From: Citrus sinensis
Taxonomy: Eukaryota; Streptophyta; Magnoliopsida; Sapindales; Rutaceae
DNA length: 64,000 bases
NCBI RefSeq assembly: GCF_022201045.2
Contig: NC_068562.1
Span: forward strand, 496,001 to 560,000
Reading direction: 5' to 3'
Every line of letters begins with the position of its first letter. The stretch's first letter is position 1. Below the pieces are notes generated by a model that saw only the letters and a program-made list of their open reading frames with translations, was not told where the DNA came from and ran no database searches. A program made the translations under genes and the position numbers. Of this stretch, positions 1 to 11,522 are shown piece by piece.

Positions 1-2690
1 CTGGGGTGTATCATTGAGAGAGAGATTCAACGAGGTGGGTAGCTATTATTTATTTTTGTGCCCTATTAACTTACATTGTAACTTATAGGCCAATTAAAAT
101 AATGTAAAAATCACACATTAGCCCACTTGGCTCCTTTTTTTATGTGACTTAATTTTTATATGTTTTAATCATTTTATAAGTTACAATAAAATAAATTAGG
201 TAAATAATTAGATCATCACTGGGTGACTTTTTAAATTTCTATTTGTTTATTCATATGATAGATAATAGACGGAAAAAATAAAATTTTAGAGAAATGATCA
301 CAAATACCCCAAATTTTCAGTAAGGGATACTAAGTTTCCCTTTTAACTATAATACCCTTTAACTCTATAAACCTAACCTTCAAATAAATGTAATAATATA
401 TACATTTTAAAATAATTTAAATATTTATATTTTACGTAATATTAAAATAAAATAATTAAAGTTATCAATAGGGAGATATTATTTTTTTAATTGTAGAATC
501 TACTTAACCCAAAGACTTATTTAAAAGCTTTATAACAAATATAGATATATTTTTAAATATAAATATAATAATTTAAAATTTTAATATTATTTTAACTGTT
601 ACAAATGATTTAATATTATTAGTCTACTAAATAGATTATTTTATTTATATTAAATTTGAATTAATTAAAAAACTTTAAGGTTAATTTTTTTAATTACTAT
701 ATTCAAAGGGTATTATGTTCAAAAAAAGATTTTGGTGTCTCTTTTTAAATATTTGCTGGTCTTTGTGACCATTTTAATTAAATCTTTCCCTTCACCAAAA
801 TAAAGTACCTTCTATTTCTCGAACAAATTTAATTACCCTCTATATTTTCTTCCAACAAATTTAATTATCCTTTTCTGTTTTTTTTGGCCGTGGGTTGCTG
901 AATCTTTGACCAACTTTGCATCAATGATTTTTTTTTCTCCATCCCATTCCTATTCAAATTTGTTGTAGTTGTCAAAAGAGCACCCAACACTGGAATCCGA
1001 AAGCTTTGGTGTGCTTCATTATTTCCTTAGACAGCATCCAAACTAATATTCAACCATGATGAAACAAGATGCATATACTCGTCTACTCAAAAAGCCTCAC
1101 TGCGATTTTTTTTTTAAAATGAAACCGAGTGGAATTGCTGATGAAGATGGTTTAGTGAATTGAGATAAATTAGGAACTTGTGTAGAAAATGTTAGATGAT
1201 CAAATTGATCAATTTTGATGAAGTCAAGTGAAAAACGAGTAATGGTAAAATTTATAGTAAAGTGCATATAAGAAGTAAAATCTTATTTAAAGAGTTTTTT
1301 TATGACGCTGTTAAATATATATAAAGTATATATATAAAGTCTAGAACAATAAATGTAAGGGTTTCTTAATAACTATGAGAAGAGAGCTAAGTCTAAATGA
1401 TAATAAATAAAAGTTGAAATATTTTTCTTGATATTTTTAAAATTTTAAATCAGGAAATTATCTGAAAAATAGTTGAGATAGAGTTGATCACTTGGATAAA
1501 TATCATCTTCAATCAAATGGTGACGCAATACGAAGCGATACTTGATATCATCTAGCGTACATTCTATAAAACTCAAGGAGGATGGTTCTCACAAAGAAGA
1601 AAATATATTAATTAAGAAAATACTGAATATTATTGATGAAAAACGTAAAGGTCTTAAAATAAATTATAAATAACAAGTCTATATACTAGTAGCTAACTTA
1701 ATTCTAATTTTTTTTCAAATAAGAGAATTAATATAAAATCCTAATTGGACTAGAATTACTAATATGACTCAAATAAGTTTAATGAAACAAAATAAATCCT
1801 AATAAAATACTAAATATTAAATTGACTCAAATATTGTAATTTCTAGTATATGCTTCCTACGTCATTCTCCTCTTCTTCGAAATGAGTTTTGCTAAAAATG
1901 AAAGACTATTTGGAGGATGAAACTTGTAGTGAAGGAGCAGTTGATCTTGAAATGCAAACATATAGCATTTTGCATCAATTTTTCTTAAAATTTGAACATA
2001 CCAAAACTTCAATTTCTTCTTGCTTGTGGATATGGCTCTTCTAAAATATCCATACTTATAGGAATAAACCATTAAAATTTCTCTTTTGTGTCTTTTTTCA
2101 AAGAAAATAACTTATTATTAACAGATCATAGAAGTTTAAAGATTATTACAAGTTAATTGGGATGGATACTCTTCCATCTATATATACAAATGAATCTAAA
2201 CACTGCAAAACAAATTTCACTAAAATATATGGTACTTGATTATAAATTCTTGAGACATGAAACTTCTAAAAGTCTTGCTTTGGCATAAGCAATTGCTGAA
2301 TGTCAGCTATTAGCCAAAGGAAAATGCTTAACATCAAGAATGACGAGAGAATGCGAGTTGATTCAGGCATGCACTTGCCATCAATATCTCCATCCAGTTT
2401 TTTTTTTTTTTTTTTTGTCCAATTCTTTTTGGTTTGATTTCATTGTCCTGACCAATTTAGTGACGACGGATCTTTCAAACTTGTGAAAAGTTAAGTACTC
2501 CAAATTTCTACATGAATTTTCAGTTGAATGACAAAATATCGACGTTTATGGTATCTGCTATTTCAGTAAGAAGAGAAATTACCACAACTTCTGCAGAACC
2601 GGGTCCTCGGCAGTCGGCACAGCTAATTTCCCCAAATTGAAAAAAATAAGAAAAGATAACAAATTGAAAAAGAGATACCTAAGACATGAT
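1..2690. other. AT-rich intergenic region
   Basis: No credible gene is seen. The sequence is strongly AT-rich, with many short A/T runs and stop codons in all frames. It contains one inverted-repeat element (listed at 290-775) and a poly-T tract near 2399-2416. The short open frame on the minus strand at 1857-2072 has no recognisable domain and low-complexity composition, so I do not call it. Confidence 0.6.
290..775. mobile_element. Degenerate MITE with ~75-bp terminal inverted repeats
   Basis: The left end (GAAATGATCACAAATACCCC) is matched, inverted and with mismatches, by the right end, whose reverse complement reads ATGGTCACAAAGACC. Matching continues inward to a shared 'ATAATACCCTTT' stretch (about 350-361, and inverted near 703-715). 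The interior is AT-rich and non-coding. Long inverted repeats around a short non-coding core suggest a Mutator-type MITE. I could not find a clean target duplication, so the family is an inference. Confidence 0.5.
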
Positions 2691-2694
2691 TTGG

Positions 2695-3160
2695 TGGAGT
2701 ATTTAAGTGGGCTCAAAATCAGGGGCTAGTGTTAGAACCACAGCAAATATTTGTACGTGCCAATGGTGTGTTAATCTCTTTCAAGAGTGCTAGGCAGGTA
2801 GTTTTGCCAAATACTTCTCCTAATGATGTTGTTGGCGTGGTAAATTGGGAATTACCTCCTGAGGGGTGCTTCAAACTTAATGTTCATGTGGCTGTTGATG
2901 CTATCTGGTGTTTGGTCTTGTGGGCACTGAGGTGCATAACCATGAGGGTAAAGTGATGGTGACAGGAGTTCACAAATGGGGTTACGTCAATGATGTTGAT
3001 TTTGGTGAGATTGAGGCCTGTTTTGGCTTACGACTCGCTAGTAAAATTGGTTTATCTCTGTTACTAATAGAGTTGGATTCATTATGTATTGTTAAGTTAG
3101 TTTTGGGTCAAGCTTCTGTTTGTACTAAGTTATTTTGGCTAAGAGTTGTGCTAAACTAAG
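2695..3160 (+). pseudogene. RNase H-like fragment of a plant LINE
   Basis: Two overlapping frames together read like the C-terminal RNase H-like (RVT_3) domain of plant non-LTR elements. The first frame has VNWELPPEGCFKLNV, the usual lead-in 'W.PP.G..K.N.D' in which the catalytic Asp is here replaced. The second frame, from about 2908, has a GLVGTEVHNHEGKVMV-like strand and then IELDSLCIVKLV, equivalent to the 'ESDS..VV' helix. A frameshift near 2905-2925 and the absence of any upstream RT show it is a dead fragment. The complete LINE at 28651-34454 carries the same domain (ILESDSQEVVNLVNN). Confidence 0.6.
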
Positions 3161-3161
3161 T

Positions 3162-3955
3162 TACTGCCGTTTCGACTTCTCACTCTCTCACCATTCTAAT
3201 AATTTTTTATTATTAAAAATATAAAAAAAAAGGAAGAAAATGACAGAAGACAACTCGCATCTACCAAATCCCCATCACTGTCTCCCTCTCTTGACTTTCA
3301 TCCTCTCTCTGTCTCTGGCTTCTTCACTCTCTCCGGCTTCACTCTTTGCGGCTCCCCCATCAAGCTTCCTCACTCTCTCCAGATTCTGTCATTTTCTCAT
3401 TTTTTTTATATTTTTAACAATAAAAAATTAGCATTCTGCTGAGAAAGAGGCATGACTCTTGAACAATTTTTTCCGTACTCATGATCGTCTATCAAACCAC
3501 CTGAAAATGAGCCAAGGGGGTTCTCAACCCTAGCAATTCCCATACTTTCAAGATTTAGAGTATGGTTCCAGTCCAAGCTATTTAATTAGTATTGGGATTC
3601 GATTCATTTGCTCTTCTAATTTAATAGGATAAAGAATTTAATTGGAGAAAGGCCATTAATATCAAAGGAGCATATATATTGTTTTGATGTAAATATTGAT
3701 AATTTTTTTTACTGTTGAAAAAAAAAACACTAGAAAATGGGAAGCCAAAATCGTAGCCTTGTGTTTGTACTTCTACTTTTCTCTTAAACATTATAAAGAT
3801 GTAAAGGAACATGTTTAGAAATTAGAATAGCGAGAGAGTGATGCACGTGATGGGCTGTCTTCTGTCATTTTTTTAGTTTTTAATATATTTTTAAGAATAA
3901 AAAATTATTAAAATGGTGAGAGAGAGAGAGAAGCTAAAACGGCAGCACAAGCTGC
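3162..3955. repeat. Large imperfect inverted repeat (possible MITE)
   Basis: About 90 bases at 3162-3255 recur inverted at about 3860-3955. The shared features are GCCGTTT, a CT-rich block ending CTCACCATT, an AATAATTTTTTATT stretch and a CTGTCATTTTCTTCC-like block. About 600 bp of non-coding DNA separates the arms. Arm length and the lack of coding capacity fit a Mutator-type or foldback element. The left arm abuts the LINE fragment at 2695-3160. Confidence 0.55.
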
Positions 3956-4982
3956 CGTTTCTCTCAGCATTCTCTCGTCATTCTTCTTGATGTTAAGCAT
4001 TTTCTATATCGTATCGATGGGAGAAATTTGGATTTACATTTTTTGGAATGACAAAGGGACGACAGAAATAAGTTTCTGTGGGTCTTATTTCTGTTTCTCT
4101 TTTTTATTAAAAAATTAAAATATTAAAATAACAAAGTTCACGGGCTCTTTCCTTTCTCCATCGTTACACTGCTTTCCTTTCTCCCTCATTGCAACTCTTT
4201 CTCTCTCGTCTCCTAGCTGCCAGCCGCAGCCATAAGCTCCACCGCAGCAGCTGTTTTCTCCCGTCTCCACGCAGTTGCCTCATTCCCAACAGTACAACAA
4301 CAAGTCTCTTTGCTCTCATACCCTCACATACACAACTGTCTCATCCAATGAATCGATCTGTTTAACATCAGTTGGCTTTTGAAGGTGGGTTATGAAGAAG
4401 TCATTCAAGGCGATCAAGCTTCGCTCCAACTTTCAAAAGCTTTGATCTAGCAATAATGTCATCACTGACCCTTTGTCGTTGTTGTTCTCGGCTTTTGTTC
4501 TGGATTTTGCCATCTATCTCTTCCATCAACTTTGCAGCCTCTAAATTGTTCTAGTTTGTTTATCAAATTTATTACCCACTATTGCCATAAAAAAAAAATT
4601 AGAGTTTGTAATTTTCATTAAAAATTCCCATGCTTGTCAGTTAAAGTGAAGCATTTTGTTTGTAATTTTTGTAGTATTTAAAGCAACTATATTGTTTAAT
4701 TAATTATTTTTCTTGCTCTACCCGTGTTTTATTTTAATTTGCTTCTTTGTGTTTCAATCCTCAGCAGGGAGATAATTGATGGGTAAAGCAGAATCTTCCT
4801 TCTTATAGATTAAAATTAAGAAGTCCACACACCAGTTTGTCACCATTAAATATACATTATTAAAAAAATATATTAAAAATAAAATGCAGCAGGGCAAAGA
4901 CAAGATTGGGAATACTGATTTGCTTCTTATGTACTACATACACCAGGACTAGGAGTTGCTCCTAACAAGATGGTTCTCCTTT
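3956..4982. other. Intergenic region downstream of the MATE gene
   Basis: No supported gene. A CT-rich stretch at about 4140-4340 resembles a 5' leader in composition, but no long open frame follows it. The 3' end of the minus-strand MATE gene lies at the right side of this stretch. Confidence 0.4.
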
Positions 4983-7900
4983 TCAGTTGGCAATCTGGAA
5001 ATGAAGAAAATAAGAATACATAGATGACCGACACAAACTGTTTATTTAAAGAGGGAAAGATAGATTACTGATAATCAAATCGATATGCTTTATTTACATT
5101 ATACATACCTCAAGTTTTGGCATATGCTTCTGTAAGAACCACCAGGGACCATTCTTCGATAATAATCTGCGGAAATACAACCAAAGGCGCTTTCACAAAG
5201 TTATAAATACTCTGGACCATTCATTATGTGACATTATCAATAAGCAGCCAAAATGATGCATTAGCAAAATTCCACAAGATGTACCTGAAATATCCAGCCA
5301 CCACACGCAAGCTCATAAAAAGAGTCAAACCCCACCAGACTGCTGAAAGGCCAAAGACTCTTGGAGCATAGAGCAAAAACACTGAAGAAATTGCTCCCAC
5401 CGCCATCTGAACATCACTTACACAGATTTAACAACCTATACAAGTGATGACTAGAATCTTCACAGCATTTAATCTAACAAGTATCAAATTTGGTAAGGTA
5501 GCTTACCATTGAGTAAGCAGCGTAAGAAAAATCTGAGACACCATAATGCAAGCCATCAAAAATATAAGCCACTGCAGTTACAGGTTGACTGGCACTGACA
5601 AACTGCAAAAAAAAATAATCACGTGATGAATATAATAACACCTCATAAGTCATTACTATAGTCGCAGACACACCAACAGCAGATACATACGTACCAATAA
5701 ACCAGATCTAACAATCCCAAGTACTTGTGTGTCGCTGGTAAACAATGTGGCTAAGTAATTGAAAGAAGCACCCAATATGACAGCTAGAGTAACACCAGTA
5801 AACAACCCAGTCTGGAGAAAATATGAATCAAATAATCATCAAACAGAGTCAACCCAAAAAGAATAAACAAGACTTAGAATGCGGATGACCCAAACATCTT
5901 ATGCAGTTCCGTAAAGCAAAAGTCACCTTCAAAGCAAAATGGGTAATCTCTTTCACAGTGTTGTAGTCCCCTTTAGCAAAAGAACTAGCAATAAGAGCCT
6001 ACAACAAGTAATGGAGAATTAACAATGTCCAAAGCAACTAAAAGTAAGCCAACAACTTAATCTACAATTTGTCTTCAAAATTAAAAGAGAAAAAGAGTAT
6101 CTGGATAGTCCTAAGTAAATAAGCACATTCATAAGAATAATCAAGAGACTCCTTGTTTTGTTTCCTTATATTTAAAATTTAAACCTCAATAAAGCAACCA
6201 GATGATTAACTAAAACAATATCTTGCTACATGTAAATTACTGTGTGGATAACCCTGTAATCTTCCTCAAATTTTACCTGACCAGATGCAGCTTGTGCATC
6301 TGCAAGCATAGAGACAGATAACCACACTTGTAAGCATATCTGATGAGCTGCCATGGCTAAAGCTCCTTGACGAGCAGCTATTGAAGTGCTCAAAGTTATA
6401 GTCATGACAGCAGCCAGAGTTCTCCCAAGAAGATAACCACCTGGACACAAGGTTCATTCTATTTACCTGGTATGCAAATAGATCCATGCAATGCACAGAA
6501 AAGCAGATGATTTATGGGCAAAAAGCTTTAAATTTGAATTCAGTACTTGAAAAGACATCAAAACCCAAGAGAACAATAGATGGAAACATGCTAGATTCAG
6601 AAATAATGGCATATTAAGGGAAGACAATTACCAGATCTTAGGTAGTCACCAAAGTGCAAATTCTTCATGTTGGGAATTGATAAAATAGTCCTCTTATTAA
6701 GATACCAAATCATCAAAAGTGTGACCATGTATCTGAAAAAGATGAAGCAAATCATGTCATTGTACGATTTTGGTGTCATCAAAGAAAAAGAAGACTTTAA
6801 TCAGGGGGAGAACATACTGAGATCCAACAGTAGAAATGGCTGCTCCAGTTACACCTAGCTTAAAATAGTACATGAGCATCGGAAACATAAATACAGCTGA
6901 GAAATTCCCCAATCCTGAAAAACGATCATCTAAGATTTAATCACTTCTTTGTTTCCCCCAGAAAGATCCAGCTCAACAAATAGATTTTTTTGCCTGTACA
7001 ACAGCTTCATTTACAAATAATATGCAGGGCAGTAATGACATGCTGCATGAACATGCATGCTTGTATCTTTCTAGTCATTCATTTATGAAATGCAACAAAA
7101 AGAGAAAAGCTTTCTTTCTTCGCAATAATTTCACAAGGTTGGCCAAAATCTTGCCTAGACAAAATACAGGAGTTCTTGTGTCCTTAAATCCACGGAAGAT
7201 GCCCTGAATGGCCAGAGAAAGAACTACTGCAGGAGCACCAATTGCTCTCAAAGACAGAAACCTCTGTGCTGGAATGCGCATAGATGATGCCTGTCCAGAA
7301 AATGATTTTTAAATATAGTTGTCCCCTGTAAATGGAAATAGATGCATATAAAAAAAATGAATAAATGAACTCACAATGAAAGTAAAGATTTGGCAAGTAA
7401 CAGAATTGGGATCTATGCCGAGTTATAATATCACTAATGTGGTCGGTCAGGACAAACAGAAGCAGAATTAGAGAACTATGCAATTGCCTTAGTACAACCA
7501 AAGTAATAAATTGAGTTCAACTTACTGATGATATTCCCATAATGTCGAGAAACAGTCCAGATCCAAAGTACATCGCTAAAGCCTCGAGAATTCCAATTGT
7601 AAGTGCTAAAACTAAAGCCGTTGAGACAGAAGGTAGAAGCTTTCTATCAGTTGATTCATCACAGCCATTGTAACTCACGTTTGGACAGCTACTATCTGCA
7701 CATCATTTACGGTCATATTCAAAGGAACAGTTAGTTGAACCATTTCATGTAAGTTGATTCAAGTAAACGTAAGAACAACTTAGTAAGGTCTTAAAGTTGA
7801 ATAGAGCTTTCCGAGATCTACTGTAACTTCACCTGAAGTAGAATCTTTGCTTGAACTTCTTGAGATATCTTCAGCCACAAATGATGTTGCAACACTAAGG

Positions 7901-8788
7901 AGAGGGATATTGAATACTTTTGAGAGGATGTTGAATATTGATGTCGAAACACCCGCTGATGCCAGCTCCAAGGGACCTTTTCAGTACATTAATTATATAA
8001 GAGCTCAAGGGGGAATAAAAGAGAATTATAGTCACATGCATCATAAAATTCTCAACCGAAAGGAAGAGACCACGACTTCAAAATTCCCAATCAGCTTCGA
8101 TGAACCAAAGAGGAAAATTCAGTATGAAAAAAGCATGGAAAAGCAGAAGCATGGGAAAAAGAAATGGAATTTGAATAACCTTCTGAACAAATTGAAGGTG
8201 AAGAAATTTGGCGTGAATATAGACTTACCCAGTCTGCCAATGTAAGCTGTTTCCATCAGTTGTGCCATGGGCTCTATTGCTTGTCCAGCAATTGCTGGTA
8301 AAGAAAGCATTATGAGGTCAAGCTGGACATTTTGCACACATGATTGGCTGGTGGCAGCACTCTTCCTTGACTCACTGGGAAAAATTCAGAACCTCAGCAA
8401 CCAGAAAAAGAAGAAAGAGAGTGCTGATACAAGAGGAAATGATAAAAACTTCACAGAAAGTCATCTTCTAGTTAAAAGGCCTAAAGCAAATAAGTTTCAA
8501 GCTTTACTTGCTCAGTTCTCCACCGTCAGATGCTAACCTTTCCCCAACACCGGAAGGATTGATTGTGATATAATCCGAAGCATGTTGATCACTGACTGAT
8601 CCACAACACATAATGGCAGGGTTGAAGCCATTTTTAGCCCGATTTATAACCCCAAAGGAACAATTGGGAGGAGCTATGACCATGCTATAGATTGGAAAAG
8701 CTTTGCCCATTTTGTTTATTGCTCTTCTTTGGAAACTCGTACCAGTAATTCCACAAGAGCGTCCTCCGATGAACTGATTAACTGCCAT
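4983..8788 (-). CDS. DTX45: MATE efflux protein, DETOXIFICATION 45-like, chloroplastic
   Basis: Multidrug and toxin extrusion transporter: an integral membrane antiporter moving organic or metal-chelating solutes out of the cytosol or across an organelle membrane. I modelled 14 coding exons on the minus strand: 8788-8508, 8347-8229, 7976-7833, 7695-7526, 7290-7155, 6914-6818, 6732-6632, 6440-6277, 5998-5927, 5811-5695, 5602-5507, 5406-5285, 5166-5109 and 4994-4983. They join in frame to 562 codons, close to the ~560 residues I recall for Arabidopsis DTX45. The first ~105 residues lack membrane segments and look like a plastid transit peptide. The MATE core starts at LIMLSLPAIAGQAIEPM, followed by METAYIGRLG, VATSFVAED, IGAPAVVLSLAIQGIFRGFKDT and AMAAHQICLQVW. 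I chose the ATG at 8788 because a splice-acceptor-like CAG lies just upstream; a 5'UTR exon probably sits near 9292-9390. Intron 5 appears to be GC-AG. The final tiny exon (Ile-Ala-Asn-stop) is the least certain part. Confidence 0.88.
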
Positions 8789-9390
8789 ATTGCTGATGAT
8801 CGGCCTATGTGTATCATACAATCAATGAAAATTCAACAAAGAGCATATTCCAAATGATTTGTTAACAACATTGTAGTGTAGAAACATATGAACATCGGCA
8901 ACAGTTTGAGTTGGTTACTGAAAGAACACATTAAAACAGAAGAGACAACATTATCGTATAAGAATAATCACGTTACTCTAATATAAAAACCCAGAATAGA
9001 AAAGAATCAATTGAATTGAACCGAATACAACAATGTGGCTAGAGTTAACTGAAACCCCACTTTCCTTTCCGAAAAAGTAAATTCCCACTAACCCAAAGAA
9101 ACCTCTATCACAGCAACAACATACAATAGTCAAACCAATTTGTCACAGAAAGCTCATGAACATTCAGCATATTTCTCTTTGGTTGCAAAGAAAATGTCAG
9201 GGGTAACAGCATTAAAAAGACACCCATAAAGCTAAAAGTTCAACTGGACAAAGAAAGCTTAAGCAGAGTGCGTGAAAACTGAAAATATTACCTGAACTGA
9301 AGAGTCTCAGTGGAGGACAAACGGTCGGTGGCAATTTTGCAGCTCGTTAATGTCGTTATGTAGCGGTTAGCTGTGCATTTGTTGAACGTG
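8789..9390 (-). promoter_or_regulatory. 5'UTR, leader intron and proximal promoter of the MATE gene
   Basis: Reading the minus strand, an exon-like segment near 9292-9390 ends at CAG|GTAATA and an acceptor-like CATCAG sits just before the start codon. This would leave a leader intron of about 0.5 kb. There is no coding potential in this stretch. The leader intron is predicted from splice consensus only. Confidence 0.4.
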
Positions 9391-10640
9391 TCAGCGTCAG
9401 TGTGTGGACTCTGATGTATTACAATTGCTGCCGCATCATGATTTTTTAAAATAAATACACGTTTATCTTACATTAATTGTTTGTTGTACAATTAATATAA
9501 TACGCAAGTTCAGTTAAAATAATGTTATATTATTATAGGCAAATAAATGTGAAATCAGGATACCTATGCCACGCTGCCTTACTTTACTGGATTAATTATA
9601 AGCTTATGTTAAAATAAAGGGCACGTGCCATTACTGGATTACAAGCACTGAGCAGCAGAAACATAATAACCTTACATTAACACTAAATTCCAATTATGAT
9701 TATCAAAGGATTTCCTAAGAATTGAGGGCTTCATCTAGGTTGTTTACGATCATTTTCTTTTTCGTTTTTTTCTAGTTTCCATCAATCATTAACTTCCTTA
9801 TTTAAACAAGCCACGTGATATTATTAGTTGTACTACATCTGTTGCTTTGATGTAGTACATACATGAATGACAAAAATAATGCTGCGTGTATCTAGAACTT
9901 AGAGAAATTTCTTCAAGGTAAATCGTAATAAAATTATATGTATGACTTTTCTCTAAGGTGAGGATGATTTTTTGAGAGAGGACCAGAAGAATAATCTATT
10001 TTGAAAAAGCACAATAAAAGAAGTAGTTGATAAGTTGTTTTCGCAAAAATCAATGTGATTTTAAAATCAAGCTACCATGAGATTGACTTCATTAATTGGA
10101 ATTTTATGATCATTTCAAGTGAAATTCACATGTTAGGTTTTTAATTCTCTGAAGTGGCCCTCCCAATAAGTGCATTCCTCCATTCGCTTTCTTGATCAGC
10201 TTAGCTGTATTGGAAAAACAAATTCAGATTTTCACTGATGCTACGCGTAATACATTGCCCTACAACATGCTTGATTGGTCTTTGTCTTGGCCAATTTCCA
10301 TCATAATCATACCAACCCCATTAATTCTCAATTTTCTGTTGCCGTGGTGATTAAAATTTCCTCAAATTATTGAAATGAGTGTCTGGTACTAGGGCCCCTG
10401 CTGTCCGAAGGCAATGCTCACGTGAAAACAGAAGCTTTGTCGAATATACGATGAGCACATTGTTTTTTGTAGTGATTCTTTATGTGAACATTTAAGTACT
10501 TGGGGCTCTACCAATGGGTCTTTGGTCAAGTGTGAGAACTCTTGCACTTACAATGTTGAGTGTAAGGATTAAGTTTTCATAAAAATATTTATGAGGGTTA
10601 TTTACAATCCTCCATCAATTATCAAATAATTGAGTGGAGT
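9391..10640. other. Intergenic region between two minus-strand genes
   Basis: No gene is supported. The sequence is AT-rich with scattered short open frames. It holds the upstream region of the MATE gene on its left; the tandem repeats behind the acyl-activating enzyme gene begin at its right end. Confidence 0.4.
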
Positions 10641-10659
10641 CAGTCTATCCCTCACGAAA

Positions 10660-10855
10660 TGTGAGCGGAGTGGATAACCCTCGAATATTTGAGATGGTGT
10701 AAAGAATCTAGGCAGCGCTTTAGAGGATGGACAGTTCTCGAATATTTGAGAGGGTTTAAAGAATCTAGGCAGCGCTTTAGAGGATGGACAGTCCTCGAAT
10801 ATTTGAGAGAATTTAAAGAATCTAGGTAACGCTTTAGAAGAGCAGCGCTTTAGAT
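10660..10855. repeat. 57-bp tandem repeat, about 3 copies
   Basis: The phrase TCGAATATTTGAGA recurs at 10681, 10738 and 10795, an exact 57-bp period. Each unit also contains AAAGAATCTAGG, AGCGCTTTAGA and GGATGGACAG-like segments. Because 57 is a multiple of three, the minus strand keeps one open frame (10913-10602) encoding three ~19-residue repeats containing KALPRFF and SQIFE. No start context or homology supports a gene, so I call it a minisatellite. Confidence 0.75.
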
Positions 10856-10899
10856 AAGTACATGACACGAAGAATATCCCAATTGTGAGTACATGCCAC

Positions 10900-11402
10900 G
10901 AAGAAAATCTCAATTGTAGAAGGTCTCAATTATAGAATCTGTAAATGAGTACATGCCACGAAAAATATCCCAATTGTAAAATGTCCCAATTGTAGAATCT
11001 GTTATATTACAGAATTAAAAAAAAAAATACCTGGGGCCCTTCTTGGGATCATTAACGTAGATATCAAAACGAGAAGTAAAATTTTGGTAACACAGAATAT
11101 TAATTGATAACAGGCTGTCGTGAATATTTGATCTAATTGACTCTACATATCAAAACGGGAAGTAAACATAATATCCCAATTGTAGAATCTGTAGATGAAT
11201 ACATGCCACGAAAAATATTCCAATTATAGAAGATCTCAATTGTAGAATCTGTTATATAACAATATTAAAAAAAAAAAAGTACCTAGGGCCCTTCTTGGGA
11301 TCATTAACGTGGATATCAAAACCGGAAGTAAAATTTTGGTAACACAGAATATTAATTGATAACATGCTGTCATGAATATTTGATCTAATTGACTCTACAT
11401 AA
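10900..11402. repeat. ~252-bp tandem duplication
   Basis: Two near-identical blocks lie head to tail. The landmark CCTGGGGCCCTTCTTGGGAT at 11030 recurs as CCTAGGGCCCTTCTTGGGAT at 11282, an offset of 252. Both copies also share TACATGCCACGAAAAATAT, AAATTTTGGTAACACAGAAT and ATTTGATCTAATTGACTCTA. Differences are scattered substitutions and small indels. The duplication ends about 120 bp from the stop codon of the acyl-activating enzyme gene, so it may lie in its 3' flank or UTR. Confidence 0.8.
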
Positions 11403-11522
11403 AGTTTTTGACTTCCAAGGAACATTGAAATTTGGACAGTAGTATCTCAGGGGAATCAAAGCGAATGAAATTAAACCTTTATTTTTATTTTTTTGATACA
11501 TGAAATTAAACCTTTATTTTGA

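Noticed and set aside
3240..3431. 63-codon plus-strand frame, Ser/Leu/Pro-rich
   Set aside because: It lies inside an inverted-repeat element and reads through a CT-rich tract, so it is compositional noise.
4140..4560. CT-rich block resembling a plant 5' leader
   Set aside because: No extended open frame or known protein follows it in any frame, so I did not call a gene.
7847..8245. 132-codon plus-strand frame within the MATE gene
   Set aside because: It spans exon 3 and an intron of the minus-strand MATE gene. The translation has no domain and composition typical of antisense reading.
10602..10913. Minus-strand frame with three 19-residue repeats
   Set aside because: It is explained by the 57-bp tandem repeat, whose period is divisible by three. 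There is no start context, homology or splice partner.
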